DNA of 64,000 bases from positions 1-64,000 of the forward strand of contig NZ_PJIL01000016.1 in NCBI RefSeq assembly GCF_002929335.1, in the 5' to 3' direction. Both the position numbers and the translations under genes were made by a program. Each line of letters begins with the position of its first letter. Positions within the stretch are counted from its first letter, which is position 1. Below, in pieces: positions 50,767 through 59,235 of this stretch. Under the pieces are notes generated by a model. The model was not told where the DNA came from and did not search any database. It was given only the letters and a program-made list of their open reading frames with translations. The stretch comes from Arthrobacter sp. Y81 (GTDB taxonomy: Bacteria; Actinomycetota; Actinomycetes; Actinomycetales; Micrococcaceae).

Positions 50767-52281
50767 ATGACTACTCCTTCTGTGTCCAACGCCGTCTCCA
50801 GTCCTGCCGTCACCCCCGAAACCCCGGTCCGGGTGCGGTTCTGCCCGTCGCCCACCGGCACCCCGCACGTGGGCCTGATCCGGACGGCGCTGTTCAACTG
50901 GGCCTATGCCCGGCACACCCAGGGAACGTTTGTCTTCCGCATCGAGGACACGGATGCGGCGCGCGACTCCGAAGAGAGCTACGAGCAGCTGCTCGAGGCG
51001 CTGAAGTGGCTGGGCATCTCGTGGGAAGAGGGCGTGGAAACGGGTGGCCCGCACGAGCCGTACCGCCAGTCACAGCGCCTTGACCTCTACAAGGACGTGG
51101 TGGCCAAGCTCCTGGACGCCGGCTACGCCTACGAGTGCTACTCCTCCCCGGAGGAAGTGGAGGCGCGTCACCGCGCCGCCGGCCGCGACCCCAAGCTCGG
51201 CTACGACAACTTCGACCGCAACCTCAGTGCCGAGCAGATTGCCGCGTTCAAAGCCGATGGCCGCGAGCCTGTGCTCCGCGTCCGCATGCCTGACGAGGAC
51301 GTCACGTTCACTGACATGGTCCGCGGCGAAATCACCTTCAAAGCCGGCAGCATCCCGGACTATGTGATTGTCCGCGCGGACGGCTCCCCGCTGTACACCC
51401 TGGTGAACCCCGTTGACGACGCCCTGATGGCGATCACCCACGTGCTGCGCGGCGAGGACCTGCTCTCCTCAACTCCCCGCCAGGTGGTACTGATCCGCGC
51501 CCTGATGGAGATCGGAGTCGCCAGCTACATGCCGGTGTTCGGCCACCTTCCGTACGTCATGGGCGAGGGCAACAAAAAGCTGTCCAAGCGCGATCCGCAG
51601 TCCAACCTGTTCCTGCTCCGGGACCGCGGCTTCATCCCCGAGGGCCTGCTCAACTACCTCTCGCTGCTGGGCTGGAGCCTGTCCGCCGATGAGGATATCT
51701 TCACCGTGGAACAGCTCATCGAAAACTTCGACGTCCACGACGTCCTGGCCAACCCCGCGCGCTTCGACATCAAGAAGGCCGAAGCGATCAACGGAACGCA
51801 CATCCGGATGCTGGCGGCGGAAGACTTCAGGGGCCGCCTGGTCCCGTACCTCCGCGCCGCCAACCTGGTGGGGGATACCCTGACCGCACGCGAGGAGGAG
51901 ATCCTCGCCGAGGCCGCACCGCTGATCCAGGAGCGCATTGCCCTGCTGGGCGAAGCGCCCGAGATGATTTCCTTCCTGTTCAAGAACGACGACGCCATCG
52001 ACGTTGCGGACGATGCCCGCAAGGGGCTGCCGGAAAACCTTACCGAGGTCCTGGACGCCGCGACCGCCGCCCTGGACGCCGTCACGGACTGGAACGCCGA
52101 GAACATCCAGACCGCGCTGAAGCAGGCGCTCGTGGAGGACCTGGGCATCAAGCCGAGGCTGGCCTTCGGTCCTGTCCGCACGGCCATCTCGGGGCGGCGT
52201 ATTTCCCCGCCGCTCTTTGAATCCATGGTCATCCTGGGCAAGGCATCATCGCTGGCCCGCCTGCACGCTTTCCGCGGCTGA
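50767..52281 (+). CDS. gltX: Glutamate--tRNA ligase
   Basis: A 504-residue class I synthetase. HIGH-type motif in PSPTGTPHVGLIRTALFNW, FRIEDTDAARDSEESY, and KMSKS-type KKLSKRDPQ; the C-terminal anticodon-binding domain ends GRRISPPLFESMVILG. It charges tRNA-Glu, and in actinobacteria often also tRNA-Gln for later amidation. ATG 50767 with GGAG six bases upstream; TAAAGT at 50751 is a possible -10 box. The stop overlaps the HAD gene start by one base (TGATG). A tRNA-Gln and a tRNA-Glu gene lie about 2.5 kb downstream. Confidence 0.97.
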   Translation: MTTPSVSNAVSSPAVTPETPVRVRFCPSPTGTPHVGLIRTALFNWAYARHTQGTFVFRIEDTDAARDSEESYEQLLEALKWLGISWEEGVETGGPHEPYRQSQRLDLYKDVVAKLLDAGYAYECYSSPEEVEARHRAAGRDPKLGYDNFDRNLSAEQIAAFKADGREPVLRVRMPDEDVTFTDMVRGEITFKAGSIPDYVIVRADGSPLYTLVNPVDDALMAITHVLRGEDLLSSTPRQVVLIRALMEIGVASYMPVFGHLPYVMGEGNKKLSKRDPQSNLFLLRDRGFIPEGLLNYLSLLGWSLSADEDIFTVEQLIENFDVHDVLANPARFDIKKAEAINGTHIRMLAAEDFRGRLVPYLRAANLVGDTLTAREEEILAEAAPLIQERIALLGEAPEMISFLFKNDDAIDVADDARKGLPENLTEVLDAATAALDAVTDWNAENIQTALKQALVEDLGIKPRLAFGPVRTAISGRRISPPLFESMVILGKASSLARLHAFRG

Positions 52282-53018
52282 TGACTGCCATGCGCGGTGA
52301 CGGCGGCGGTGTCCTCCATACGGGCTTTGGCGTCATCCGGGGTGTGCTGTTCGATATTGACGACACCCTGGTGGACCTTGAATTCGCCATGACCACCGCG
52401 CTGCGTGATGTCAGCGAACATCTCCTGCCCGGCCTGGACCATGCCGGGTGGGAGAAGTTCGGGCGGATCTTCACGCACGAAACCACACACTTCTATGACC
52501 GCTACCTGGCCGGCGAACTGACCTTCAACGAGCAGCGGCTCCTCCGCGGACGGGCTGCCCTGGGCCACTTCGGCGTGGAGCTCGAGGAAGGTGAGGAGTC
52601 CCATGCCTGGGTTACGTCCTACGCTGCCCTGCAGCACGGCTACGTGCGTGCGTTCGAGGACGTTACGCCGGTCCTGGACGCCCTTGACGCTGCCGGGATT
52701 CCCTACGGGGCGGTGAGCAACAACGTCCACGACTACCAGCGGGTGAAGCTGGACACGGCGGGACTGCAGCGCATCAGGGTGCTGGTGGGAACGGACACGG
52801 TGGGCGTGCCCAAACCGGATCCGGCCATCTACCTTGAGGGGGTCCGCCTCCTGGGCAGCAGCGCCGCCGAGACGCTCTACGTGGGCGACAACCGGCTGCT
52901 TGACGCAGAAGGTTCGACGGCGGCGGGCCTGCTGGGCGTCTGGCTGAACCGCAGCGGTGAAACCGAGTCTGCTTTCGCCGGTCACCAGGTAGGTTCACTG
53001 GCGGACCTGCTCGGTTAA
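52281..53018 (+). CDS. HAD-superfamily hydrolase
   Basis: A 245-residue phosphatase-type HAD protein. Motif I DIDDTLVDLE (nucleophile and acid Asp), motif II in YGAVSNN, motif III Lys in GVPKPDPAIY and motif IV GDNRLLDAEG. An alpha-helical C1 cap (about 40-110) places it with subclass IA phosphoglycolate phosphatase/haloacid dehalogenase-like enzymes. Translationally coupled to gltX by TGATG. Substrate unknown, possibly a small phosphorylated metabolite. Confidence 0.9.
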   Translation: MTAMRGDGGGVLHTGFGVIRGVLFDIDDTLVDLEFAMTTALRDVSEHLLPGLDHAGWEKFGRIFTHETTHFYDRYLAGELTFNEQRLLRGRAALGHFGVELEEGEESHAWVTSYAALQHGYVRAFEDVTPVLDALDAAGIPYGAVSNNVHDYQRVKLDTAGLQRIRVLVGTDTVGVPKPDPAIYLEGVRLLGSSAAETLYVGDNRLLDAEGSTAAGLLGVWLNRSGETESAFAGHQVGSLADLLG

Positions 53019-53036
53019 GGGGGCCGACGGCGGGCT

Positions 53037-54437
53037 TCAGGCGCCATCCGGACGCGGCCGTTTGTTGCGCAAGGCCACAAAAGCACCCACGGAACCCAGT
53101 CCAAGCACCCCCACCATGCCGATGGCCGTGCCGGCGTCGGGCCGTCCCGCCATATCCGACGGCGACACCGCTGCGGCGCTCGAGTGCAGCGTCTCCGTCC
53201 CAGCCGCTACCTTGGCGTTCCCCTCCGCGAGCCGGCTGGCCCCTGCGGCCAGTTGCGTGGAACCGGCGGCAAGCTTGGTGTTGCCCTCTGAGAGTTCCGA
53301 GGCTCCGGCGGCCAGGGCCTCGGAACCGCTCAGCAGCCCGGGTTTGGCAGGGTCAGCCGGGTCGCCCTTGATGCCGGTGTTCAGGGCCACGGCCCCGGCG
53401 GCAAGCCGGGAGGAGCCTTCGGTCATGCCGGCAGTGGCCTTGAGCAGGCCCGGGCGCTCGGCGTTTCCGGGCACGCCGTCCATCCCCACCCTGATCTTGG
53501 CGGTGCCCTCGGCCAGGAGCTGCGTGCCGAGGACAACGCCGGGGCTCGCCGGGTCCTGGCTATTGAGCTTGCCGCCCAGGGTGGTGAAGCCAGCGGTCAG
53601 CCTGCCGGCGCCGGCCTGCAATTGCCCGCTGCCTTCGTGGAGCCGTGCGGCGCCGGACTGGAGCTGGGCGGCTCCGGCGTCGAGCTTGTGGGCACCTGCC
53701 GTGATTTTTGCAATCTTGTCTTTCACTACGGACAGCGGTACGAGCCCCTGGACGGGGTCTTCGGCGGCGGCCTGCAACAGCTCGAGGGCCTGGGCCAGGG
53801 CAGCGGTGCCCGTACCCGCCTCCGGATTGCCGTTGGCCCCGCGGTAGCCCACGAGCTGATTCGTCCCCTCAGCGAGCCGGCCAGCGCCGCCTTCCAGCCG
53901 TGAGGCACCGTCGCTGAGCTGCGTGGCGCCGTCGGCCAGATTGTTTTCCGCGTTTCCGGCTGGTGTGGGAGTCAAAGCTGCGGAAAGCTGGACCGCTCCG
54001 GCGGCAAGATTCTGCGCACCGTCATCAACCTTGTACACGCCGGGGGCGAGCTTGTTGTTGACGTCCGCCTCGATCCTGACCGCTCCGGCCGCGAGCTTCT
54101 CGGCGCCCGCCTGGAGCTGGTCGGCGCCGGGAGAGAGCTTATCGCTGATGCCGGAACGGACCTTCTCTGCCCCGGCCGAGAGCTTTCCCGCCCCCGTGTC
54201 TGCCAGCGCGGCACCCGTGGAAAGTTTTCCGGCGCCGTCCTGGAGCTGGTCGGCACCAGCGGAGGCCTGGCCGGCCCCGTCCTTGAGCCGCGCTGATCCG
54301 TCAGTGATGCGCCCGGTGACCACGGTGTAAAAACCCAGCAGTGCAATCAGGAGCAAGGCAAGTACCGCGATGGCGATCTGCTGGGTGCGGGTGCGGATGC
54401 GGTTGTTGGGGGGAGCAGTGGCACGACTCTGTGGCAC
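53037..54437 (-). CDS. Membrane-anchored heptad-repeat protein (XXXLXXG repeats)
   Basis: A 466-residue protein with an N-terminal transmembrane helix (about 22-42, QIAIAVLALLLIALLGFYTV), a ~390-residue segment made almost wholly of Leu/Gly heptads (such as GADQLQDGAGKLSTGA and GASRLAEGNAKVAAGT) and a short C-terminal membrane helix (GMVGVLGLGSVGAFVAL) with a basic tail. This matches the X-X-X-Leu-X-X-Gly heptad class found in YhgE/Pip-like and ESX-associated proteins. A long extracellular helical rod fixed at both ends is inferred. Function unknown. Tail-to-tail with the HAD gene. A possible operator lies 118 bp upstream of its start. Confidence 0.85.
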   Translation of the reverse strand: MPQSRATAPPNNRIRTRTQQIAIAVLALLLIALLGFYTVVTGRITDGSARLKDGAGQASAGADQLQDGAGKLSTGAALADTGAGKLSAGAEKVRSGISDKLSPGADQLQAGAEKLAAGAVRIEADVNNKLAPGVYKVDDGAQNLAAGAVQLSAALTPTPAGNAENNLADGATQLSDGASRLEGGAGRLAEGTNQLVGYRGANGNPEAGTGTAALAQALELLQAAAEDPVQGLVPLSVVKDKIAKITAGAHKLDAGAAQLQSGAARLHEGSGQLQAGAGRLTAGFTTLGGKLNSQDPASPGVVLGTQLLAEGTAKIRVGMDGVPGNAERPGLLKATAGMTEGSSRLAAGAVALNTGIKGDPADPAKPGLLSGSEALAAGASELSEGNTKLAAGSTQLAAGASRLAEGNAKVAAGTETLHSSAAAVSPSDMAGRPDAGTAIGMVGVLGLGSVGAFVALRNKRPRPDGA

Positions 54438-54780
54438 GGAGGTTCCTCTCGACGGTTCTGGCAGGAGCTGTTATCCCTGGACGCCTCCGACCGTGACGCA
54501 GCTAACACTTGGAGCTGGGCGTGAAACTGCCGGTCGGGAAGGGGCAGGGCGACTAGTTACTGAGTGGTAACTTACCGAGAGTAAACTTGTTTCGCCCGGA
54601 ATTGCAAGGAATTTCTCGGCCCGCAGTGCTGATTGCCTCCTGGCCGGGGCGGGTGGCGGCTTCGCCGGAACGCCCAGGGGCCCGATTTGTGCCAGCCAAA
54701 ACTCTCGGGTAAAGTAATTACTCGTGCTGAGGCGCTCGGAGCAAAGGTTTAGACCTGAATATCCGGCCCGAAAGCGTCAT
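54438..54780. other. Intergenic region between the heptad-repeat gene and tRNA-Gln
   Basis: 343 bp with no gene. It contains the inverted repeat 54555-54572 and a palindrome AGTAATTACT (54713-54722) about 60 bp before tRNA-Gln. No other structure is seen. Confidence 0.5.
54555..54572. promoter_or_regulatory. Possible operator upstream of the heptad-repeat gene
   Basis: AGTTAC-TGAGTG-GTAACT is a perfect 6-bp inverted repeat with a 6-nt spacer, of the size bound by TetR-type repressors. The AT-rich, TAC/GTA-rich surroundings (TTACCGAGAGTAAACT) look promoter-like. No regulator gene is adjacent. Confidence 0.4.
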
Positions 54781-54852
54781 TGGGATATGGTGTAATTGGC
54801 AACACTACGGTTTCTGGTACCGTCATTCTAGGTTCGAGTCCTGGTATCCCAG
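54781..54852 (+). tRNA. tRNA-Gln(CTG)
   Basis: A 72-nt tRNA. Acceptor stem TGGGATA/TATCCCA, anticodon stem ACGGT/ACCGT with loop TTCTGGT (anticodon CTG, codon CAG), T-loop GTTCGAG. CCA is not encoded. Confidence 0.95.
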
Positions 54853-54979
54853 CTCTGAAAAATTGCACTCCGGTGCGGCGGATCAGCGGTTTCAAAGCGG
54901 TTTAGTCGATTTGAAACACCGGCTCTATGTATGAAACAATCACTGAGCCTGATGGCAGAAATGCTATCCGGAAGTACGC

Positions 54980-55055
54980 GGCCCCATCGTATAGCGGCCT
55001 AGTACGCTGCCCTCTCACGGCGGTAACGCGGGTTCGAATCCCGCTGGGGTCACCA
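54980..55055 (+). tRNA. tRNA-Glu(CTC)
   Basis: Acceptor stem GGCCCCA/TGGGGTC, anticodon stem CTGCC/GGCGG with loop CTCTCAC (anticodon CTC, codon GAG), T-loop GTTCGAA. The 3' ACCA is present in the DNA (55052-55055). 127 bp after tRNA-Gln and probably co-transcribed. Confidence 0.95.
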
Positions 55056-55058
55056 TTG

Positions 55059-55090
55059 AAACGGTCCCGGGCAACAGCCCGGGACCGTTT
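55059..55090 (+). terminator. Rho-independent terminator of the tRNA-Gln/tRNA-Glu unit
   Basis: Perfect 14-bp stem AAACGGTCCCGGGC/GCCCGGGACCGTTT with a 4-nt loop, followed by TGCTTTT. Confidence 0.92.
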
Positions 55091-55207
55091 TGCTTTTCCT
55101 TCTTCTTTCCACCGCGCCATTGGGTTCTTCCTGGCGTCCGTAAATTCCGTGCGTTACTGCCGCCGGATTCGCGCGCCGGACCGGGGCTGAACTGGCATGA
55201 TGAAGCT

Positions 55208-56989
55208 GTGACGTCCCCATCTGAGAGTGCGCCCCCGGGCCCGGCAGCGCCAAACTCACGGGCTGCTGCTGCCGTGGAGCTGCTCGAAGCCGTCCGCGGC
55301 GACCTCAGCGCGGCAGTGCTGCCGCTCGCACTGCCGGGAGCGGACTCCGCCCGCCTTGACATCAGGAATGCGTTGTCGCAGCTGGATGACTACATCCTTC
55401 CGCGTTTCCGCAGCCTCGACGCTCCGCTTCTGGCGGTCGTGGGAGGATCCACCGGTGCCGGGAAATCCACCCTTGTGAATGCCCTCGTGGGTCACCCCGT
55501 CACAAGGGCCGGTGCCATCCGCCCAACCACCAGGCAGCCGATCCTGCTGCACAATCCGGTTGATTCAGGCTGGTTCGAAGACCAGCGCGTGCTGCCGAGC
55601 CTGAGCCGTATCAGGGGTGTTGTGGTGGACGCTCAGGTGCCAGCCAACCGCGCCGGCGCCGCACCGGATGCCGCCGCAATATCGTCCTTGGTGCTGGTGG
55701 GGCATCCGGCCGTGCCGGCAGGGATTGCGCTGCTGGATGCTCCGGACGTCGACTCTGTCTCGGATGACAACCGGAAGCTCGCAGGACAGTTGCTCGCGGC
55801 GGCAGACCTCTGGGTATTTGTCACAACAGCCAATCGCTATGCTGACGCCGTCCCCTGGAAGCTGCTCCTCAACGCCGCAGCCAGGGACATCATGGTGGCC
55901 GTGGTGCTGGACCGGGTGCCCCCTGCCGCAGAGGCGGAGGTGAGCGCGGACCTCCGGGCGATGCTGCAGCAGGAAGGCCTCGCCGCAGCGAAGCTGTTCA
56001 TTGTCCGGGAGGTCGCCCTCGATCGCCTCGGAATGCTGCCCGCCGAAGCCGTGGAACCCCTGGGACGGTGGTTGCGCGAACTGGCGGCAGATGCGGCGGG
56101 TCGGGCCGAGATTGCCCGGCGGACGCTGAACGGCACCGTGCGCTCGCTCAGCGGGCGCGTCGCGGCCCTCGCCCAGGCCTCGCAGGAGCAGCAGCAGGCG
56201 GCGGAAGTGCTGGCCAAGGATGTCCGCACTGCCTATCAGGACGCGGTGGCCCGGATTCTGGAGGCCACACGGGACGGTGCCCTCCTGCGCGGTGAAGTCC
56301 TTGCCCGCTGGCAGGACTTCGTGGGCACCGGCGAGTTCTTCCGCGTCCTGGAACAAAACATCGGGCGCATGCGGGACCGCGTGGGTGCGTTCTTCCGCGG
56401 AGAACCTGCCCCGGCGGTTAGAGTCGAAACAGCCATCGAAACCGGGCTGCAGGCCGTCATCATGGACGAAGCGGCGAATGCGGCCGAGGATGCAGACCAG
56501 CGCTGGCGCTCGGACCCTGCGGGCCGGCAACTGCTAGGAACCGACGACCTTTCCGGCACCAGCGCTGGCTTCCCGAACCGGGTCGCGGCAGAGATCCGGG
56601 CGTGGCAGGGAGGGCTGATGGAGCTCATCCGCACCGAAGGCCAAGGCAAGCGCACGCAGGCCCGGTGGCTCTCCTTCGGGGTCAACGGGCTCGGAGCCGC
56701 CCTGATGATCGTTGTCTTCTCCATGACTGCCGGACTCAGTGGCCTGGAGGTCGGCGTGGCAGGCGGGACCGCCATCGTCGGTCAAAGGCTCCTGGAAGCC
56801 GTCTTCGGTGAAGATGCCGTGCGGCGCCTGGCTCAGACGGCGCGTGAGGACCTGAACGCGCGGTGCCAGAACCTGCTGCAGGAAGAGCAGCAGCGCTTCC
56901 TCGAACGGCTGGACTTTGCCGCCGGCGAGTCACCGGACGTGCTGGCAGGCCATGCCCGCGCCCTGCAGCGGCTGGCGGAGTCCGCGTGA
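55208..56989 (+). CDS. Dynamin-like GTPase, first of a pair
   Basis: A 593-residue P-loop GTPase. G1 VVGGSTGAGKSTLVN at about 78-91, G2 Thr in AIRPTTRQP and G3 LDAPDVDSV; the G4 NKXD motif is not clear (VVLDRVP stands there). A long helical middle region (about 300-520) includes a coiled-coil-like ALAQASQEQQQAAEVLAKDV. One or two hydrophobic segments near 510-545 (ALMIVVFSMTAGLSGLEV) may touch the membrane. GTG start; CATGAT lies six bases before it. It overlaps the next GTPase gene by 4 bp. The pair resembles the adjacent DynA/DynB genes of Streptomyces in order, size and topology; that link is inference. Confidence 0.8.
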   Translation: MTSPSESAPPGPAAPNSRAAAAVELLEAVRGDLSAAVLPLALPGADSARLDIRNALSQLDDYILPRFRSLDAPLLAVVGGSTGAGKSTLVNALVGHPVTRAGAIRPTTRQPILLHNPVDSGWFEDQRVLPSLSRIRGVVVDAQVPANRAGAAPDAAAISSLVLVGHPAVPAGIALLDAPDVDSVSDDNRKLAGQLLAAADLWVFVTTANRYADAVPWKLLLNAAARDIMVAVVLDRVPPAAEAEVSADLRAMLQQEGLAAAKLFIVREVALDRLGMLPAEAVEPLGRWLRELAADAAGRAEIARRTLNGTVRSLSGRVAALAQASQEQQQAAEVLAKDVRTAYQDAVARILEATRDGALLRGEVLARWQDFVGTGEFFRVLEQNIGRMRDRVGAFFRGEPAPAVRVETAIETGLQAVIMDEAANAAEDADQRWRSDPAGRQLLGTDDLSGTSAGFPNRVAAEIRAWQGGLMELIRTEGQGKRTQARWLSFGVNGLGAALMIVVFSMTAGLSGLEVGVAGGTAIVGQRLLEAVFGEDAVRRLAQTAREDLNARCQNLLQEEQQRFLERLDFAAGESPDVLAGHARALQRLAESA

Positions 56990-58605
56990 GCAGGCACAGC
57001 GGGACCAGGGAAGCCTCCCGGCTCCACGCCCGGCTGGAAGCCCTGAACGACGCGCGGGAGCTTGCCGGCGGGGTGCTTCCCGAGGAGTCGCTGGATGACG
57101 TGCTGCAGGTCCTTGAACGCGCCAGTTCGCGCCGTTCGCTGTCCTCGGAGCACACGGTGGTGGGATTCTTTGGTGCCACGGGCAGCGGCAAGTCCTCGCT
57201 CTTCAATGCGGTAAGCGGCGCTGACATCGCGACGGCGGCAGCCCGCCGTCCCACAACCTCGGAACCGCTGGCCGGCGTCTGGGGAACAGGGGGCAGTGAA
57301 CCGCTGCTGGACTGGCTCGGGGTGAACAAGCGGCACCATTCCTCGGCAGTGCCGGGATTCGCCGATGAATCCACGGGCCTGATCCTGCTGGACCTGCCCG
57401 ACTTCGACTCAACGAAAGCCGCCAACAGGGAAATTGTCCAGCGGATGGTGGGGCTGGTGGACGTACTCGTGTGGGTGTTGGACCCGCAGAAATATGCGGA
57501 CGCAGCAGTGCACAACGACTTCCTTGCGCCGCTGGCCTCGCACGGAGCGGTCACCCTGGTGGTCCTCAACCAGATCGACCTGCTTCCGCCACGGGACATC
57601 GCCCCCGTGCTGGAATCGCTCAAAGCCATTCTGGCCCGTGACGGACTGGGCAAAGTCCAGGTCCTCGGTGCCTCTGCCCTGACGGGGACCGGCGTGGACA
57701 AAGTCCGGGCGGCCATCCGCCACGTGGCGCTGCAACGGCAGGCGTTATCCCAGCGGCTGGCGGCGGATGTTTCCAAGGCCTCGGCGCAGCTCGCGGCGGC
57801 CTCCGGGAGCGGGGAAGCGGCAGGTGTCGGGGCCGGCACCCGGTCGCGCCTGGCCGACGAGCTTGCGGCGGCCGCCAACGTCCCGCTCGTGGTCGAAGCC
57901 GTGTCGCGGTCGTACCGGCACGAAGCAACGCGGCGCACCGGCTGGCCCCTGACCCGCTGGCTGGTCCGGTTCCGTCCCGACCCGCTGCGGCGGCTCAACC
58001 TCCGCCGTGAAGGGGCCAGCGCCGAGGTCAACAGGACATCGCTGCCGCCGGCGGGGGCGCCGGAACGCGCCAGGACGGACGCGGCTGTGCGGGAATTCGC
58101 GGACGCGGCCAGTACCGGAGCTCCCGGGCCCTGGCGTGCGGCCATCCGCAGCGCGGCGCGCGAAGGGCGGGACCAGTTGCCGGACGCGCTGGACCAGGCC
58201 ATTGCCGGCACCGACCTGCTGGCCGGACGCAAATCGTGGTGGTGGGGCCTCTTCAACGCCGTCCAGTGGCTGGCCCTTCTGGCAGCCCTGGGCGGACTCG
58301 CCTGGCTGGGCGTCCTTGCAGGCCTTGGCTATCTCCAGCTGCCGGTTCCGGAAGTGCCCAGGGTGGAGGGGTGGCCTGTGCCCACCCTGTTGATTGCCGG
58401 GGGAGCGGTGCTTGGCATTGTCCTGGCCGTTGCCGCGAAGGTCATCGCCGGCGCTGCTGCCGGACTGCGGGCCGCTGCGGCGCGGAAAAAGCTCAATGCG
58501 GCCGTCGCTGCCGTGGCGGACAGGCTGGTGGTCGAACCGGTGGAAGTGGAGGTCAGCCGGCTGAAGTCCTTCAACGCGGCCCTGAAGTCCGCGGGCCGCG
58601 GCTAG
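56986..58605 (+). CDS. Dynamin-like membrane GTPase, second of a pair
   Basis: A 539-residue GTPase with complete G motifs: G1 FGATGSGKSSLFN (about 62-74), G2 Thr in RRPTTSEPLAG, G3 LDLPDFDST and G4 VVLNQIDLL. Two C-terminal transmembrane helices (WGLFNAVQWLALLAALGGLAWL and VPTLLIAGGAVLGIVLAVAA, about 412-485) and a basic cytoplasmic tail follow a central helical domain. GTG start overlaps the first GTPase gene (GTGA), so the two are co-translated and probably form a complex at the membrane. Role in septum or membrane remodelling is inferred from the streptomycete DynB-like layout. Confidence 0.82.
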   Translation: MSRHSGTREASRLHARLEALNDARELAGGVLPEESLDDVLQVLERASSRRSLSSEHTVVGFFGATGSGKSSLFNAVSGADIATAAARRPTTSEPLAGVWGTGGSEPLLDWLGVNKRHHSSAVPGFADESTGLILLDLPDFDSTKAANREIVQRMVGLVDVLVWVLDPQKYADAAVHNDFLAPLASHGAVTLVVLNQIDLLPPRDIAPVLESLKAILARDGLGKVQVLGASALTGTGVDKVRAAIRHVALQRQALSQRLAADVSKASAQLAAASGSGEAAGVGAGTRSRLADELAAAANVPLVVEAVSRSYRHEATRRTGWPLTRWLVRFRPDPLRRLNLRREGASAEVNRTSLPPAGAPERARTDAAVREFADAASTGAPGPWRAAIRSAAREGRDQLPDALDQAIAGTDLLAGRKSWWWGLFNAVQWLALLAALGGLAWLGVLAGLGYLQLPVPEVPRVEGWPVPTLLIAGGAVLGIVLAVAAKVIAGAAAGLRAAAARKKLNAAVAAVADRLVVEPVEVEVSRLKSFNAALKSAGRG

Positions 58606-58619
58606 CGTTCCTGCCGCGG

Positions 58620-59165
58620 TCAGCCTTCCTGCAGCGCTGCCGTGGCGTCGCGCACCTTGATCATGGTGCGCAGGTTGCGTGTGGTGGTGCTGGATTTGTA
58701 GCGGACCTTGGACGACACCTTGCTGAACGGGCTGTCCAGGGTGCCGCCGGCGGGTGCCAGCCAGGCCATCGCCTCCGGACCCAATCTTTGCTGCCGGGTG
58801 CCGTCCAGGCGGGCGCCTGCCTCGAACAGTTCGTCCAGCATGGCCTTGTCCGAACTGAGCGTGATGTAGGTATGGGTCGCCTTGTCTTCGGCCGGGTACG
58901 GGCACGCAGCCACGATCGCGGCAACCCTGTCGGCGGTCAGTACCACTACCCACGCGTCATAGCCAAAGGCTTCACGCAGGCAGGCTTCGACGTCCTTCTT
59001 GACCGCCGCCGCCCCGAGACTGCTGGCGAGGGCCACGTTGCCGCTTGCCAGGAGGGTCTTCACTCCGGTGAAGCCGCGGGATGCCAGCGCATTCTTGAGA
59101 TCCGCCATTTTGATGTTGATGCCGCCCACATTGATGCCGCGCAGGAATACCGCATAGCTCTTCAT
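58620..59165 (-). CDS. DUF1697 family protein
   Basis: A 181-residue protein of the DUF1697 family, recognised by the N-terminal YAVFLRGINVGGINIKMADL and LASGNVALAS and the C-terminal RYKSSTTTRNLRTMIKV. Function is unknown. ATG 59165 follows TAGGCT by six bases (59172-59177), matching the leaderless pattern seen elsewhere here; a GTG two codons upstream is less likely. Tail-to-tail with the GTPase pair. Confidence 0.88.
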   Translation of the reverse strand: MKSYAVFLRGINVGGINIKMADLKNALASRGFTGVKTLLASGNVALASSLGAAAVKKDVEACLREAFGYDAWVVVLTADRVAAIVAACPYPAEDKATHTYITLSSDKAMLDELFEAGARLDGTRQQRLGPEAMAWLAPAGGTLDSPFSKVSSKVRYKSSTTTRNLRTMIKVRDATAALQEG

Positions 59166-59235
59166 GGGCACAGCCTATAACCCGCGAACGGGCTGGGGAC
59201 GCCGGGCAAACCGCGTCCGGCGGGTGTCATGTCGG

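Noticed and set aside
54902..55190. Short open frames overlapping tRNA-Glu.
   Set aside because: They cross the tRNA and its terminator and have no ribosome-binding site.
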